Origin: Hymenopus coronatus
Taxonomy: Eukaryota > Arthropoda > Insecta > Mantodea > Hymenopodidae
DNA length: 64,000 bases
Direction of reading: 5' to 3'
NCBI GenBank assembly: GCA_030762935.1
Contig: CM060899.1
Location: forward strand, 62,918,501 to 62,982,500
The position numbers and the translations under genes were made by a program. The notes below the pieces were generated by a model. The model ran no database searches and was not told the origin of the DNA. It saw only the letters and a list, made by a program, of their open reading frames with translations. Each line of letters opens with the position of its first letter. The first letter of the stretch is position 1. Below, one piece after another: positions 35,890-48,146 of the stretch.

Positions 35890-36530
35890 AACACTTATTT
35901 AATTACTAAAAGTTTTGTACACTTATGGTTACTTTTCAACATAATCACCGAAAAGATTGAGAGATTTATCGTATCTGTGCACAAGCTTTGCAATATCTGC
36001 TTCAAAAAATGTTGCAGCCAATGATTTCAAATGAGCATTGACGTTGTTTTGAGGATCTTCGTACTTTACGACTTTTTGCGAAGAGCCATTCAAAACAATT
36101 GAAGAGGAATGCTGACTTCAGGAATTGTGTTGATCCATGACAACGCTCGTCTTACCACAGCTGGCACAATCCATCGGCTCCTTGAACAATTTCAATGGGA
36201 TATTTTCGATCATCCGCCGAACAGTCCTGACCTGGCACCCAGCGACGGCCACCTTTTCCCTAAACTGAAGACGTGGCTAGGAGGGCAGCACTTTCAAACG
36301 AAAGAAAATATTGAAAACAACGTCAATGCTCATTTGAAATCATTGGCGGCAACATTTTTGAAGCGGATATTGCAAAGCTTGTGCACAGGTATGAGAAATG
36401 TGTCGATGTTTTCGGTGATTATGTTGAAAAGTAAACATAAGCGTGCAAAACGTTTAGTAATAAAATAATTAGTTCTATGAATTTGTTTTTTATTTATAGC
36501 CTTTGGGGGGTTGAAAAAAAACTGCCCTAG
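35890..36530. mobile_element. mariner-1 foldback derivative
   Basis: Left arm 35895-36052 is the inverted copy of the right arm (from about 36318). The junction CGTACTTTACGAC joins the inverted arm to the transposase segment. The right outer end is TTTATTTATAGCC...AAACTGCCCTAGTAC. Confidence 0.8.
36109..36468 (+). pseudogene. mariner transposase C-terminal fragment
   Basis: 119-residue frame beginning MLTSGIVLIHDNARLTTAG, then LLEQFQWDIFDHPPNSPDLA, PSDGHLFPKLKTWLGGQHF and NVNAHLKSLAATFLK; a frameshift then replaces the usual C terminus. Both remaining catalytic Asp positions are present, but RPH is RLT and PSDF is PSDG. It lacks the N-terminal half. Confidence 0.9.
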
Positions 36531-36696
36531 TACAATCACCCGCTGTACAGAGCCGATCTTGCGCCTTCTGACTAGCACTTGTTCTTGTACGGGAAACGCC
36601 ACTCCGGAGGTAGGCGCTTTGACAGCGAAGTTGACGCAACACACGGTGAGTGACTGCCTTCACTAGCGGCACCTTTCTTTTTTCTTTTCTTCTTCT

Positions 36697-36868
36697 TTTT
36701 TGTTAAGTTTAACGTCCTTTAACCTGCTTGATCATATCGGACGATGAATGAAATTGGTAAAACGATGCTCCAATGATCTCGGGGCTCATGAAGCTCGACA
36801 TTCGTATTCTCGCTACCTGTTGAATGTGAGGCTGACACGCTACCACCCAGGCGGGCAGACTTCTTTGA
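36697..36868 (-). mobile_element. SINE-1 copy
   Basis: Reverse complement of the 50693-50940 type: GGGTGGTAGCGTGTCAGCC head, GACGAATGTCGAG-like segment, ATCGTCCGATATGATCAAG and GGACGTTAAAC with an A-rich tail. Confidence 0.7.
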
Positions 36869-37044
36869 AGAGGGTATTTAAAGTGTGATTCCCCGACTTC
36901 CCATTATGACAAATGCCTGACCAATAGCGGCATCTGTGTCGAAAAATTGGTTAATAAATGCCTTTTCATGCAAATGTTATGAAAATAAATATTTTAGTCC
37001 TTTCTTTACAAACCAGCTGTTACTTTCCGGGCATGCCTCATCTT

Positions 37045-37855
37045 TTACTTCCTCTATACGTGCTGTGTATAGTTTATAGAGAAAGTACTGTATTGCACCA
37101 AAAAAATCGATACCGAGATTTCACCGGAAATACATGTTTTGAGCCAAAAAAAAACTTATTAGAAAGAGGTGTGTGTGTTTGTGGGCAGCATAGCCCAAAA
37201 GCGAAAAATCGGTTAAATACCAAACGTGGTATTTAAGTTATCTTCCAAAGGTGCGATATGATGACTTTCAAGAAAACCCTCCAATCCCCAACTAATCTTT
37301 ACATGGAACATTTTTAAAATTTTTTGAATTTCTCAAAAATGGCTTTAACAATTTTGATTGAAATACCTGATGTTTCAGATATTTTTATGAAAAACAAAAT
37401 GTATAGCCTCTGAAGACCTGTTTATTCTGGATAAATTTTGTATGACTGGCAAACTGTAAGAGATTTACAAAAATTTACTAAACAAAAAATGTAGATCATA
37501 TCACAATATATTTCTTACAAATTTTTTTATAGAGTTAACCGTTTCTGAGATATTCTAGTGTATTGCTTTCAACTTCAGCCACTTAAACATTTCTCAAACG
37601 GAAAGACATCCTTCTTCTCGTTTCTCGCTTGTTTACTGCTGGCAAGGAAAGAGAATGAAATTTCAATTGTTTCACATAGCTAACAGCCTGTGCATTTTCT
37701 TATTTTCCTTCTAATTACCAGGAAGCAAGTAATAAGACTAATTCTGCTTATGTTTTATCTAGATTAGCAAGTAGTAGATAACAGATTAATGTTTTGAATA
37801 AAAGGTTTGTTTACCGAACAGCTAGAGGACATCATATGAATGGAATACATTAGAT
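37045..37855 (-). mobile_element. H repeat, complete (variant 5' end)
   Basis: Starts TTACTTCCTCTATACG and ends GGAATACATTAGAT; the 5' half is of a diverged D/C type (TTACTGCTGGCAAGG). Confidence 0.8.
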
Positions 37856-37857
37856 AT

Positions 37858-39449
37858 TTACTTTCCCTTCACATACGATGTACATAGTGTGTAGAGAAGT
37901 ATTGCATTCCACCCAAAAATTCGATGCCATGATTTCACCGGATAAAGACCGTTTAGGGTCCCAAGTATCCAAAAAAGCATTTTTAGAACAATTTCCGTGT
38001 GTGTCTGTGAACACGATAACTGAAAAACGAAAAGTCGGTAAAATACCAAACTTGCAATATAGGTGTAGTATCTTCCAAGGATAGGACACGAAGATTTTGA
38101 GGAAAATCCCCTCACCGCAAGCTATTCTTTACATGGAAAAATCATCCTAACTTTTGATTTTCTCAAAGATGTCTAACGATTTTGATTAAAAGATCGTATA
38201 TTAAAAGTATTTATACGACAAATAAATATCTTGAATTTTTTGGGAAAAGTCTCTGAAGACCTCTTTATTTTGGATGACTTTTTCTGGATTTTGCATAACT
38301 AATAAACCGTAAGAGATAGAAAAAAATGCTCCTTGTTATTGGTTTCAGCTTTAAAATACTTAAACTTTTCTAATACGGCAATTAGACAACTACTGGCAAT
38401 GCAAAGAAACAGAAGCAACCACATAGCAACCACATATTAAAAGATTTTACTGTCGATTTAGATTACTGTATTTCCTTATAAAACAATCTGATGTGACCCA
38501 ATCATATGACTTTCTCTACATCTCTGCGACAAATTATTGTTAAAAAGTTTATACTTCTATTTTCTTCATGCTAATCTAGAAAAAAGTGGCAGGAATAGTC
38601 GTATTGCTTATTTCCTTGTAAGTAGAAGCGAAATAAGGGAGTACCATAGGTTAAAGTGATAGTCAAAAGCTGGTTGCTATGTGACTGAAGTTCCTTTGTT
38701 TGTATGGACAGGAGTTGGCAAATTCCTGTATCAGAAAATCATAAGTCTTTAACGATGAAACAAAAATTATAAAAGATTACCAGTTCTGCGAAAAAAATGT
38801 ATATTACATAAATTGTGTGTTTTGACGTGCTCTACATTTTTTTGTGTGGTCAGTTTTTGTCCAACTCTTACGGTTTAGCAGTTATGCAAAATTTCGTAAA
38901 ATTCATCCAGAATAAAGTAATCTTCAGAGGCTATTACCAGAAAATTCAAGATATACATTTTATTTGTAAGGTAAATATCTTTAATATACGATATTTTAAT
39001 CAAAATCGTTAGAGCCATTTTTAAGAAAATCAAAATTTTCAGAAAAAAGTTCCATGTAAAGGGTAGTTTGGTGTGGGAGGATTTTTCTCAAAATCTTAGT
39101 GTCCCATCCCTGGAAGATACTAAACTTAAATACCAAGTTTGGTATTTTAGCGACTTTTTGTTTTTTAGTTATCGTGTTCACAGACACACTGACTCACGGA
39201 CATACACACACGGACCTTTTTCTGAAAATACTCTTTTTTTGGATACAGGGGACCCTAAAACATATATTTCCGGTGAAATCTCGGTGGAGTACAATACTTT
39301 CTCTATACACTATGTACATAGAACATGTAGAGAAAGTAAAAACAATTCTACCTTATGTTTATCTCGATTATCATGAAGTAAATAGAAGCACGAATTTTTA
39401 ATAATAATTTTTTATAGAGATGTAAAGAAAGGCATGTGAATGGGCCACA
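37858..39449 (-). mobile_element. H repeat split by a plus-oriented copy
   Basis: Pieces 37858-38480 and 39341-39449. It starts two bases after the previous minus copy. The break lies in the 5' third, where about 25 host bases appear lost. Confidence 0.7.
38486..39339 (+). mobile_element. H repeat, complete (type A), nested
   Basis: Starts ATCTGATGTGACCC and ends GTAGAGAAAGTAA. At 854 bases it is one of the cleanest full-length copies. Confidence 0.9.
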
Positions 39450-39452
39450 TAT

Positions 39453-39856
39453 ACAGAGTGTTTCAAAACGACACCAAACGAAGATACGTAAATATAATTT
39501 TCAGCTCTAAATTCGCCACATACAAAAACTGCCATAAAATCACCATGGATTAGGCAGTCGTACATAGCCAAATGGCACATGCCCACTCCAAGAGATGCCG
39601 GTTGCTAGCGAAGGTCCCAGTCGTGTGGTGTAGGCGTGGTTTGATAGACACGCCGGCGCGGCACAGGTCACCTTAGTAATGGAAAATGGGTGTGACGTAT
39701 GACAATCGTTGCTCCTAAACTGCCCAATCCCAAATGTGTGCGATTTTTAAACACACACAAAACTTTAAATGAGTTTGAAAGTTCCGACATCTAGTTTCAA
39801 GTCAAAGTGTAAGCTAATCGACTACTATCTTGTTTGGTGTCGTTTTGAAACAACTT
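39453..39856. mobile_element. TIR transposon/MITE of about 400 bases
   Basis: Terminal inverted repeats: left GTTTCAAAACGACACCAAAC (39460 on), right GTTTGGTGTCGTTTTGAAAC (ending 39851). The outermost bases TACAGAGT and ACTTGTTA extend the match loosely, and TA may be the target. No transposase is inside. It lies exactly between two minus H copies. Confidence 0.8.
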
Positions 39857-39857
39857 G

Positions 39858-40642
39858 TTACTTTCTCTATACATGCTATGTACATAGTGTATAGAGAAGG
39901 TGTTGTAACACGCCCAAAAATTAGAAAAATGTCCCTGTGTCTGTGTCTGTGGGCAGCATTGCTCAAAAACGAAAAGTCCGTTAAAAACCAAAGTTGGTAT
40001 TTACCTTTGGTATCTTCCAAGGATGCGACACGAAGATTTTCAAGAAAATCCCCCCACTCCCAACTACCCTTCACATGGAACTTTTTTCGAAAATTTTGAT
40101 TTTCTAAAAAATGGCTCTAACGATTTTGATTAAAATATCGTATATTAAAGATATTTACCTGACAAATGAAATGTGTATCTTGAATTTTCTGGGAATAGTC
40201 TCTGAAGACTACTTTATTCTGGATGAATTTTGCATAACTACTAAACCGTAAGAAATGGACAAAAGCTCAACACATCAAAATTGGAGAGTACGTTAAAACA
40301 CACAATTTATGTTATATACATTTTTTTCGTGGAGTTGATCGTTTTTTAGATATTCCTTGTTTTTGGTATCAGCTTTAAAAAAACGTATGCTTTTCTCATA
40401 CAGGAATTTGCCAACTCGTGTCCATACAAACAAACGAACTTCAGTCACATAGCAACCAGCTTTTGGCCTTCACTTTAACCTATGGTTTTCACTTATTTCG
40501 GTTCTACTTACAATAAAGCAAGTAATAAGACTATTTCTGCTAATTTTTTCTGATGAGCATACAGTAAATAGAAGTATAAGCTTTTTAAGAATAATTTGTT
40601 GCAGGGATATGGAGAAAGTCATGTGAATGGTACACATCAGAT
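39858..40642 (-). mobile_element. H repeat, complete (type A)
   Basis: Starts TTACTTTCTCTATACATGC with hairpin CTATGTACATAG and ends GGTACACATCAGAT. The CA-rich segment is shortened. Confidence 0.85.
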
Positions 40643-40884
40643 TTTTATGTACCAAGTAGAGAAAGAAAAAACCTACTGTTCAGCAAGGAAAACATTAGCA
40701 GTTGTTTCTGGTATCCAAGCCCCAGACATGACCATAGAAATTAAATGAAAAGTCAAAAAATATATATTGCTGATGAAAATATATAGTCATATCTGGACTT
40801 TTTGATGTTAAAACACAATAAATTTGCAAATTACTAAGAGCAATATCTAATTTTGGTAGCTTGTCAAACCTTTAAAAAGTTAAA
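40643..40884. other. Non-repetitive stretch before the Penelope-like fragment
   Basis: AT-rich, with no recognisable feature. Confidence 0.35.
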
Positions 40885-41045
40885 ATAAGAACTGAAGCTT
40901 TCCTGGCGACGTGTTAATTCAAAATCTTCTCGGGCTTCTAGCCAGGTAAAAACTTGGCTTGACACCAACGTTTCGAAGAAGTGCATCTTCCTCGTCTTCA
41001 GGGTGAACTGAAGTGAAAAAGTTATCCTGTAAAATTTCTATTTAT
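40885..41045 (-). mobile_element. Penelope-like element fragment (proposed)
   Basis: The minus strand has the order CACTTCAGTTCACCCTGAAG, GACGAGGAAGATGCAC, TTCTTCGAAACGTTGG, GCCAAGTTTTTACCTGG, AGCCCGAGAAGATTTT. This layout resembles the terminal repeats of Penelope-like retroelements, which carry minimal hammerhead motifs. No reverse transcriptase or GIY-YIG coding sequence accompanies it. The limits are approximate. Confidence 0.55.
40963..41005 (-). ncRNA. Minimal type I hammerhead ribozyme motif
   Basis: Minus strand, 43 bases: CACC (half of stem I), CUGAAGA core, one unpaired C, stem II GAGGAAG with CUUCUUC and loop AUGCA, core GAAAC, then GUU (cleavage-site triplet) and GGUG, which pairs with the opening CACC. 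Stem III is only AC/GU, as in the minimal hammerheads of Penelope-like elements, which may need to act as dimers. All core residues except the very short stem III fit. Confidence 0.65.
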
Positions 41046-41179
41046 ATCAACTTATGGCTACCCAGCATACAATTTTTACCATTCTAGCCTCATATACCCA
41101 AGGTCGCGGGTTCAAACTGATATGACAAATGTATTAGCCTTTCTGGAGATTATGTCGAGAAATAAAGCAAAAAAAAAAA

Positions 41180-42047
41180 ATCTGATATGTTCCATTCACA
41201 TGCCTTTCTCGACATTTCTGCAACAAATGTTAGTTAAAAAGCTTATGCTTCTATTTACTTCATGCTAATCGAGAAACATTAGCAGAAATAATCTTATTAT
41301 TTGCTTTCTTGTAATAGAAGCGAAATAAGGGTGTACCATAGGTTAAAATGATAGCCAAAAGCTGGTTGCTATGTAACTGAAGTTCCTTTGTTTGTATGGA
41401 CAGGAGTTAACAGATTCCTGAAGTAGAAGTTTTTCAAAAACAGAAACGAAAAACCAAGAATATCTTAACAATGATCAACTCCATGAAAAAAATGTATATG
41501 AAAGAAATTGTGTGTTTTATTGCGAGCTACATTTTCTGTAGAGTAGATTTTTGTCCATCTCTTACGGTTTAGCAGTTATACAAAATTCCGTAAAATTCAT
41601 CCAGGATAAAGTAGTCTTCAGAGGCTATTCCTAGAAAATTCAAGATATGCATTTTATTTGTCAGGTAAATATCTTTAATATACGATATTTTAATAAAAAT
41701 CGTTAGAGCCATTTTCAAGAAAATCAAAATTTTCGAAAAGAGTTCCATGTAAAGTGTAGTTGGAGGTGGAGGGATTTTTTTGAAAATCTTCGTGTCGCAT
41801 CCTTGGAAGATACGAAACTTAAATACCCAGTTTGGTATTCAATGGTCTTTTCGTTTTTGAGCTAAGCTGTCCACAGACACACACACACAGGCAGACAGAC
41901 ACACACGGACCTCTTTGTAAAAATGCTTTTTTTGTATTCAGGGGGTCCTAAAACATTTATTTCGGGTGAAATCTCGGTATCGAATTTTTGGGTGGAATAC
42001 AATACTTCCTCTATACACTACGTACATAGTACGTGTAGAGAAAGTAA
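41180..42047 (+). mobile_element. H repeat, complete (type A)
   Basis: Starts ATCTGATATGTTCC after a 12-base A-run and ends GTAGAGAAAGTAA before another A-run. Confidence 0.9.
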
Positions 42048-42448
42048 AAAAAAACAAATTTTTAGTGAGAAATACTCTGTTTTAAGAACTGAGGAACGTG
42101 GGTATGTCTGCGAATCCTGACTTCATTGTTTTTGCCACTTCTCCAAAGCTGCGTGGCGAGTTAAAAATGTGTATTTCAAACTCGAATCAACCAAGTAACA
42201 ACAATTATCAGCAATTAAAATTAGTTCATGTGGTTGCGTAATTGAACAATTGAAAATAAAACATTCTCCACACTGACTTTTGATGAGAAACTTCTAGTTA
42301 CACTATTATTGTTGTTGTGCTTCTTATTATTATTATTATTATTTATTGGTAGTGGTGCTGGTGGTATTCTAAAAATTGCGCTTCTTCAAGTTTGTGTCAT
42401 ACTACACCACTGGCGTGCACATTAGTGCCACTTTCAACTTAGCTTTTT
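42048..42448. other. Non-repetitive stretch with short (ATT)n
   Basis: No repeat match apart from an (ATT)n tract near 42325-42345. No gene recognised. Confidence 0.4.
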
Positions 42449-42545
42449 TTACTTTCTCTACACGTTCTATGCACATAGTGTAGACGGAAGGTAGATACCC
42501 AGATTTCACCGAAAATACATGCTTCAGGACCCCCTGAATCACAGA
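42449..42545 (-). mobile_element. H repeat, 3' end fragment
   Basis: TTTACTTTCTCTACACG with a hairpin, cut after CCCCCTGAATC near the T-run. Confidence 0.75.
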
Positions 42546-42950
42546 ATAATAGAAGTCTTCAAAGGCTTTTTCCAGACAATTCAAGATATACATTTTATCT
42601 GTCAGGTATATATCTTTAATATGCGATGTTTTAATCAAAATCGTTTCAGCCATTTTTGAGAAAATTAAAATTTTCGAAAAAGGTTTCATGTAAAGGTAGT
42701 TGGGAGTGGGGTTATTTTCTTGAAAATCTTCGTGTCGCATCCTTGCAAGATACCAAACTTAAATATCAAGTTTAGTGTTCAATGGTCTTTTCGTTTTTGA
42801 GCTGTGCTGTCCACAGACACACACACGCACACACACCTTTATCTGAAAATGTTAAAACATGTATTTCCGGTGAAATTGCGGTATCGAATTTTTTGGTGCA
42901 ATACAATACTTTCTCTATACACTATGTACATAGTACGTGTAGAGAAAGCA
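42546..42950 (+). mobile_element. H repeat, 3' half
   Basis: Starts AGTCTTCAAAGGC and runs through the CA-rich segment to hairpin CTATGTACATAG and GTAGAGAAAGCAA. Confidence 0.8.
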
Positions 42951-43114
42951 AAAACTATAACTACTCTGAAAAATGAAAGATAGCGGAAATCTATCCACTC
43001 ACGATTCGAGCGTTACCGAGATACTGCTGACTGAAAAGTAACAATGAACGAGCCGCGACCGTCTTTAACAATGTGAGCCGAATACTACAGACGCAACAAT
43101 GAAAATTATTAAAA

Positions 43115-43554
43115 ATCTGATGTGTTCCATTTGCATGACATTCTCTATATATCTGCTACAAAGTATTGATAAAACGCTAATGCTTCTATCTATCTACTTC
43201 ATGCTAATTAAGAAAAATCTGCAGAAATAGTCTTATTACTTGCTTACTTGTAAGTAGAAGCGAAATAAGGGAGTACCATAGGTTAAAGTGAAAGCCAAAA
43301 GCTGGTTGCTATGTGACTGAAGTTCCTTTGTTTGTATGGACAGTAGTTCACAAATTCCTGTATGAGAAAAGTATGCTTTTCAAAGCTGAAACCAAAAACA
43401 AGGAATATCTAAAAAACGATCAACTCCACGAAAAAAATGTATATGACATAAATTCGTTGTTTTAACGTGCTCTACATCTTTTGTGTGTTAAGTTTTTGTC
43501 CTTCTATTACGGTTAAGTAGTTATGCAAAATTCCGTAAAATTGACCCATTGACC
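43115..43554 (+). mobile_element. H repeat, 5' half (type A)
   Basis: Starts ATCTGATGTGTTCC and stops at CCGTAAAATTGACCC, where an inverted D-type segment begins. Confidence 0.85.
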
Positions 43555-43755
43555 ATTTCTATGATATTTCTTTTAATTGTTTCAGATCTAAAATACTTTA
43601 ACTTTTCTCACACGGAAAGTTGTGAACTCTTGGTCCTGCATAGAAATGGATTTCTACCACATGGCAACCAGCTTTTAAAAGATTTCAGTATCGCTTTAGT
43701 GTAGCGTATTCCTTTATTGCCCTTCTACTTACAAGGAAGCAAGCAATTAAGACAA
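43555..43755 (-). mobile_element. H repeat, D-type 5' third
   Basis: Minus-oriented segment with the D-type words TTGGTCCTGCATAG and CACATGGCAACCAGC. Both ends are truncated. Confidence 0.75.
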
Positions 43756-43756
43756 A

Positions 43757-45243
43757 TTCCTGTATGAAAAAAGTATAAGTTTTTCAAAGCTGAAACTGAA
43801 AACAAGGATTATCTAAAAACCGATCAACTCCACAAAAAATCTATGTAACATAAAATGTGTGTTTTAAGGTGTTCTACTTTTGTTGTGTGGTAAATTTTTG
43901 TCCATCTCTTACGGTTTAGAAGTATTCAAAATTCCGTAAAATTGAGCCAGAATAAAGTACTCTTCAGCATCTATTCCTGGAAAATTCAAGATATACATAT
44001 TATCTGTCAGGTAACTATTTTTAATACACGATATTTTAATCAAAATCGTTACAGCCATTTTTAAGAAAATCAAAATTTTCTAAAAAAGTTCCATGTAAAG
44101 GGAAGTTGGGGTGGGAGAATTTTCCTGAAAATCTTCGTGTCGCATCCTTGGAATATACCAAATTTAAATACAAAGTTTGGCATTTTACCGACTTTTCGTT
44201 TTTGAGTTATCGTGTTTACACACACACGGACCTTTTTGTGAAAATGCTTTTTACTTTCTCCATACGCACAATGTACATAGTGTATAGAGAAAGTATTGCA
44301 CTCCACCAAAAATTCGATACCGAGATTTCACCGGAAATATATGTTTTAGGGTCCCCAATATCCAAAAAAAGCATTTTCACAAAAAGGTCCGTGTGTGTGT
44401 GTGTGTCCGTGTGTCCGTGTGCCTGTGAACACGATAACTCAAAAACGAAAAGTCTGTAAAATACCAAACTTGGTATTTAAGTTTAGTGTCTTCCAGGGAT
44501 ACGACACGAAAATTTTGAGAAAAATCCCCCCACCCCAACTACCCTTTACATGGAACTTTTTTCGAAAATTTTGATTTTCTCAAAAATGGCTCTAACGATT
44601 TCGATTAAAATTTCGGATATTAAACATATTTACCTGACAAATGAAATGTATATCTTGAATTTTCTGGGAATAGCCTCTGAAGAGTGGTTTATTTTGGATG
44701 GATTTTACTGAATTTTGAATAACTGCTACACCGTAAGAAATGGACAAAAACTTACTACACAAAAATGTAGAGCACGTTAAAACACACAATTTATGTTATA
44801 TACATTTTTTTCGTGGAGTTCGTCGTTTTTGTCACATTCCTTATTTTTGGTTTCTGCTATGAAAAACGTATACTTTTCTCATACTGGAACTTGTCAACTC
44901 CTATCCATATAAACAAAGGTGCTTCATTGACATAGCAACCAGCTTTTGACTATCACTTTAACCTAGGTTGTCCCTTATTTCGCTTCTACTTACAAGGATG
45001 CGAGTAATAAGACTATTTCTGCTAATGTTTTCTGATTAGCATAAAGTAAATAGAAGTATAAGCTTTTTAAGAATTATTTGTTGCAGGGATATGGAGAAAG
45101 TCATGTGAGTGTAACACATCAGATTTTTTTTGGATACAGGACAACTTAAAACATATTTTAGGTGAAATCTCGGTATCGAATTTTTGGGTGGAGTACAATA
45201 CCTTCTCTATACAATATGTACATAGTACGTATAGAGAAAGTAA
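43757..45243 (+). mobile_element. H repeat interrupted at its T-run
   Basis: Pieces 43757-44250 and 45125-45243. The break is in the Ts after GTGAAAATGC; host resumes TTTTTTTGGATACAGG and ends GTATAGAGAAAGTAA. Confidence 0.8.
44251..45124 (-). mobile_element. H repeat, complete (type A), nested
   Basis: Starts TTACTTTCTCCATACG and ends GTAACACATCAGAT, in opposite orientation to the host copy. Confidence 0.9.
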
Positions 45244-45495
45244 AAAGAAGATGGCTGCTTGGTACTGGAAACACGTTTGACCCGTATAAACGATTAACTC
45301 CTTTGTTTCTGAGAACCAGACTAATTTGAATTGAGTTCTATTTATGAAGGCTCTTCTTCCACGTGGTTCTCAGTGTCCCATTCTACATTTGGTTTAATAC
45401 AATACGTTTTAGCGAGATTGAAGTTGAGATAAGGAAATCATGCTGAGATAAATTAATGGTTAGTTAAAACATATGACAAGAAAATAGATTAAAAA

Positions 45496-46295
45496 ACCTG
45501 ATGTGTTCCATTTACATGACCTTTTCAACAGCTCTGCAACAAATGTTTCTTAAAAGGCTTATGCTTCTATTTACTTCATGCTAATTAAGAAAAATTTAGC
45601 AGAAATAGTTTTATTAGTTGCTTTCTTGTAAGTAGAACCGAAATTAGCGAGTACCATATACTAAAGTGATAGTCAAAAGCTGGTTGCTATGTGACTGAAG
45701 TTCCTTTATTTGTATGAACAGCAGTTAACAAATTTCATATGAGAAAAGTATAAGTTTTTCAAAGCTGAACCCAAAAAAGGAATATCTCAAAATCGATCAA
45801 CTGCACGAAAAAAATGTATATAACATAAACCATGTGTTTTTAATATGCTGTACAGCTTTTGTGCTAAGTTTTGTCCATCTTTTTAAGGTTTAACAGTTTT
45901 GCAAAATTCCGTAAAACTCATCAACAGTAAAGAGGGTATTCCCAGAAAAGTCAAGATATACATTTTATTTGGTATGTAAATATCGTAAATATAAGAGAAT
46001 TTAATCAGAATTGTTAGAGCCGTTTTTGAGAAAGTCAAAATTTGCGAAAAAAGTTCCATGCATAGGCTAGTTTAGGGTGAGGGGATTTTTCTCAAAATTT
46101 TCGTGTCGCATCCCTGGAAGATATAAACTTAAATACCAAGTTTGGTATTTTGCAGAATTCTCGTTTTTGAGTTACCGTGTTCACAGACACAAGGACAACG
46201 GACACACGCGCACGGACCTTTTTCTTAAAATGTTTTTTTTGTTTTTGTGTGTTTATTTGTTTGTTTGTTACAGGGGACCCTAAAACGTGTTGTAT
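45496..46295 (+). mobile_element. H repeat, 3' tip missing
   Basis: Starts ACCTGATGTGTTCC, reaches GGGGACCCTAAAACGTG, then is joined to an inverted copy. The T-run has expanded to a TTTG-rich tract. Confidence 0.8.
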
Positions 46296-46922
46296 TAAAG
46301 TTCGGTATATTCCAAGGATGCGACACGAAGATTTTCAGGAAAATTCTCCCACCCCAACTACCCTTTACATGGAACTTTTTTAGAAAATTTTGACTTTCTC
46401 AAAAATGGCTCTAACAATTTTCATTAAAATCTCTTATATTTAAGACAGTTACATAGGAAATAAAATGTATGTCTTGACTTTTCTGGGAATAACCTCTGAA
46501 GACTACTTTATTCTGGGTGAATTTATGGAATTTTGCATAACTGCTAAACCGTAAGAGATGGACAAAACTCTACCACACAAAAAATGTAGAGCACGTTAAA
46601 GCACAAGGTATATACTTTTTTCGTGGATTTGATCGGTTTTGAGATATTCCTTGTTATTGGTTTCAAATTTGAAAAATTATACTTCTCTCATACAGGAATG
46701 AGTACACCCTTGTCCATACAAACAAGTCACACAGCAACCAGCTTTTGACTATCACTTTAACCTATGGTATTCCCTTATTTCGCTTCTACTTACAAGAGAA
46801 CTAAGACTATTTCTGCTATTTTTTTTTTTCTCGCTTAGCCTGAAGAAATGGAAGCACATGCTTTTTAATGATATTTCGTTGTCGAGATGTAGAGAAAGTC
46901 ATGTGAATGGAACACATAAGAT
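46296..46922 (-). mobile_element. H repeat, 5' two thirds
   Basis: Minus-oriented from TTAAAGTTCGGTATATTCC to GGAACACATAAGAT. With the previous copy it forms an inverted pair lacking both hairpins. Confidence 0.8.
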
Positions 46923-47235
46923 TTTTTGTTATGATAACCATTGTAGTTAATGAAATCAATAAATTGCCATTTTCGATAATGGATGTTAAAATTATGGATG
47001 ATATTTATGCTGTGGAGTACATTGAAGTACTGAAATTAGCGCCATTATGAACATTATTGCCCAAAAAGTCTAGAAAGACATATGAAGCGGCATACACTCG
47101 TTTTAAAAAATGTAATTCAAATAAAAAGGTACGAGATATTACGGAAAAAGTTTTATTGGCTCAAAAATTGTCAATATAGAATTTTCTTATGTGATTTATG
47201 GTCGAACTCATACTTAACCTAAAAGTTATAAATAT
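46923..47235. other. Non-repetitive stretch of about 310 bases
   Basis: AT-rich, with nothing recognised. Confidence 0.4.
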
Positions 47236-48144
47236 TTTTAATTTCTCTAGCCCAATATGTACAATGTACATTGGGGTAGAGAAGGTATTGTGATGCACCA
47301 AAAAATTTGATACCAAGATTTCACCGAAAATATATGTTTTGAGGTCCCCTGAGTCCGAAAAAAGCATTTAAAAAAAACGGTCCGTGTCTGTCTGTCTGTG
47401 TGTCTATGTGTGTGTGTGTCTGTGGACAGCATAGCCCCAAAACAAAAAGACCGTTAAATACCAAACTTGGTATTTAGACTTTAGTATCTTCCAAGGATGT
47501 GACACGAATATTTTCAAAAAAATATCCCCCACCGCAAACTACCCTTTACATGGAAACAATTTCGAAAATTTTGATATTTTTAAAAGTGGCTAACGATTTT
47601 GATGAAAATCCCGTATATTAAAGCTATTTATGTCTGAAATAAAATGCATATCTCGAATTTTTTGGGAATAGCCTCTGAAGACCTCTTTATTCTGAATGAA
47701 TTTTGCTGAATTTTACTTGACTGATAAACCGCAAGAGATAGAAAAAAACGTACTACACAAAAAATGTACCTCATGAAAAAACACGATTTTTGTCGTTTAC
47801 GTTTTTGTTGTGGAGGTAACCGTTTTCGAGATATTCCTTGTTATTGGTTTTAATTGTGAAGTACTTGAACTTTTCTCACACAGGAAGTGTCTGTTTTTCT
47901 TTTGTTCTACTCCTGGTCAAGCAAAGAAGTGATTTGCAATGACAATCGCATAACGATAGCTTTTAAAACATTTGACAATCACTTTAGCATAGTGCATTCC
48001 CTTATCCCCTTCTACTTACAAGGAACTAAGTAATAACATTCTGCTAACATTTATCTTGATTAGTATTGTGTACAAAGAAGAAGAATCTTTTGTAGGAGTT
48101 TTGTAGAGCAGCTAGAGAAAGTCATGCGAGTGTAACAATTCAGA
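47236..48144 (-). mobile_element. H repeat, complete (type C)
   Basis: Starts TTTAATTTCTCTAGCCC with the CCC/GGGG-type hairpin and ends GTAACAATTCAGAT. Confidence 0.9.
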
Positions 48145-48146
48145 TT

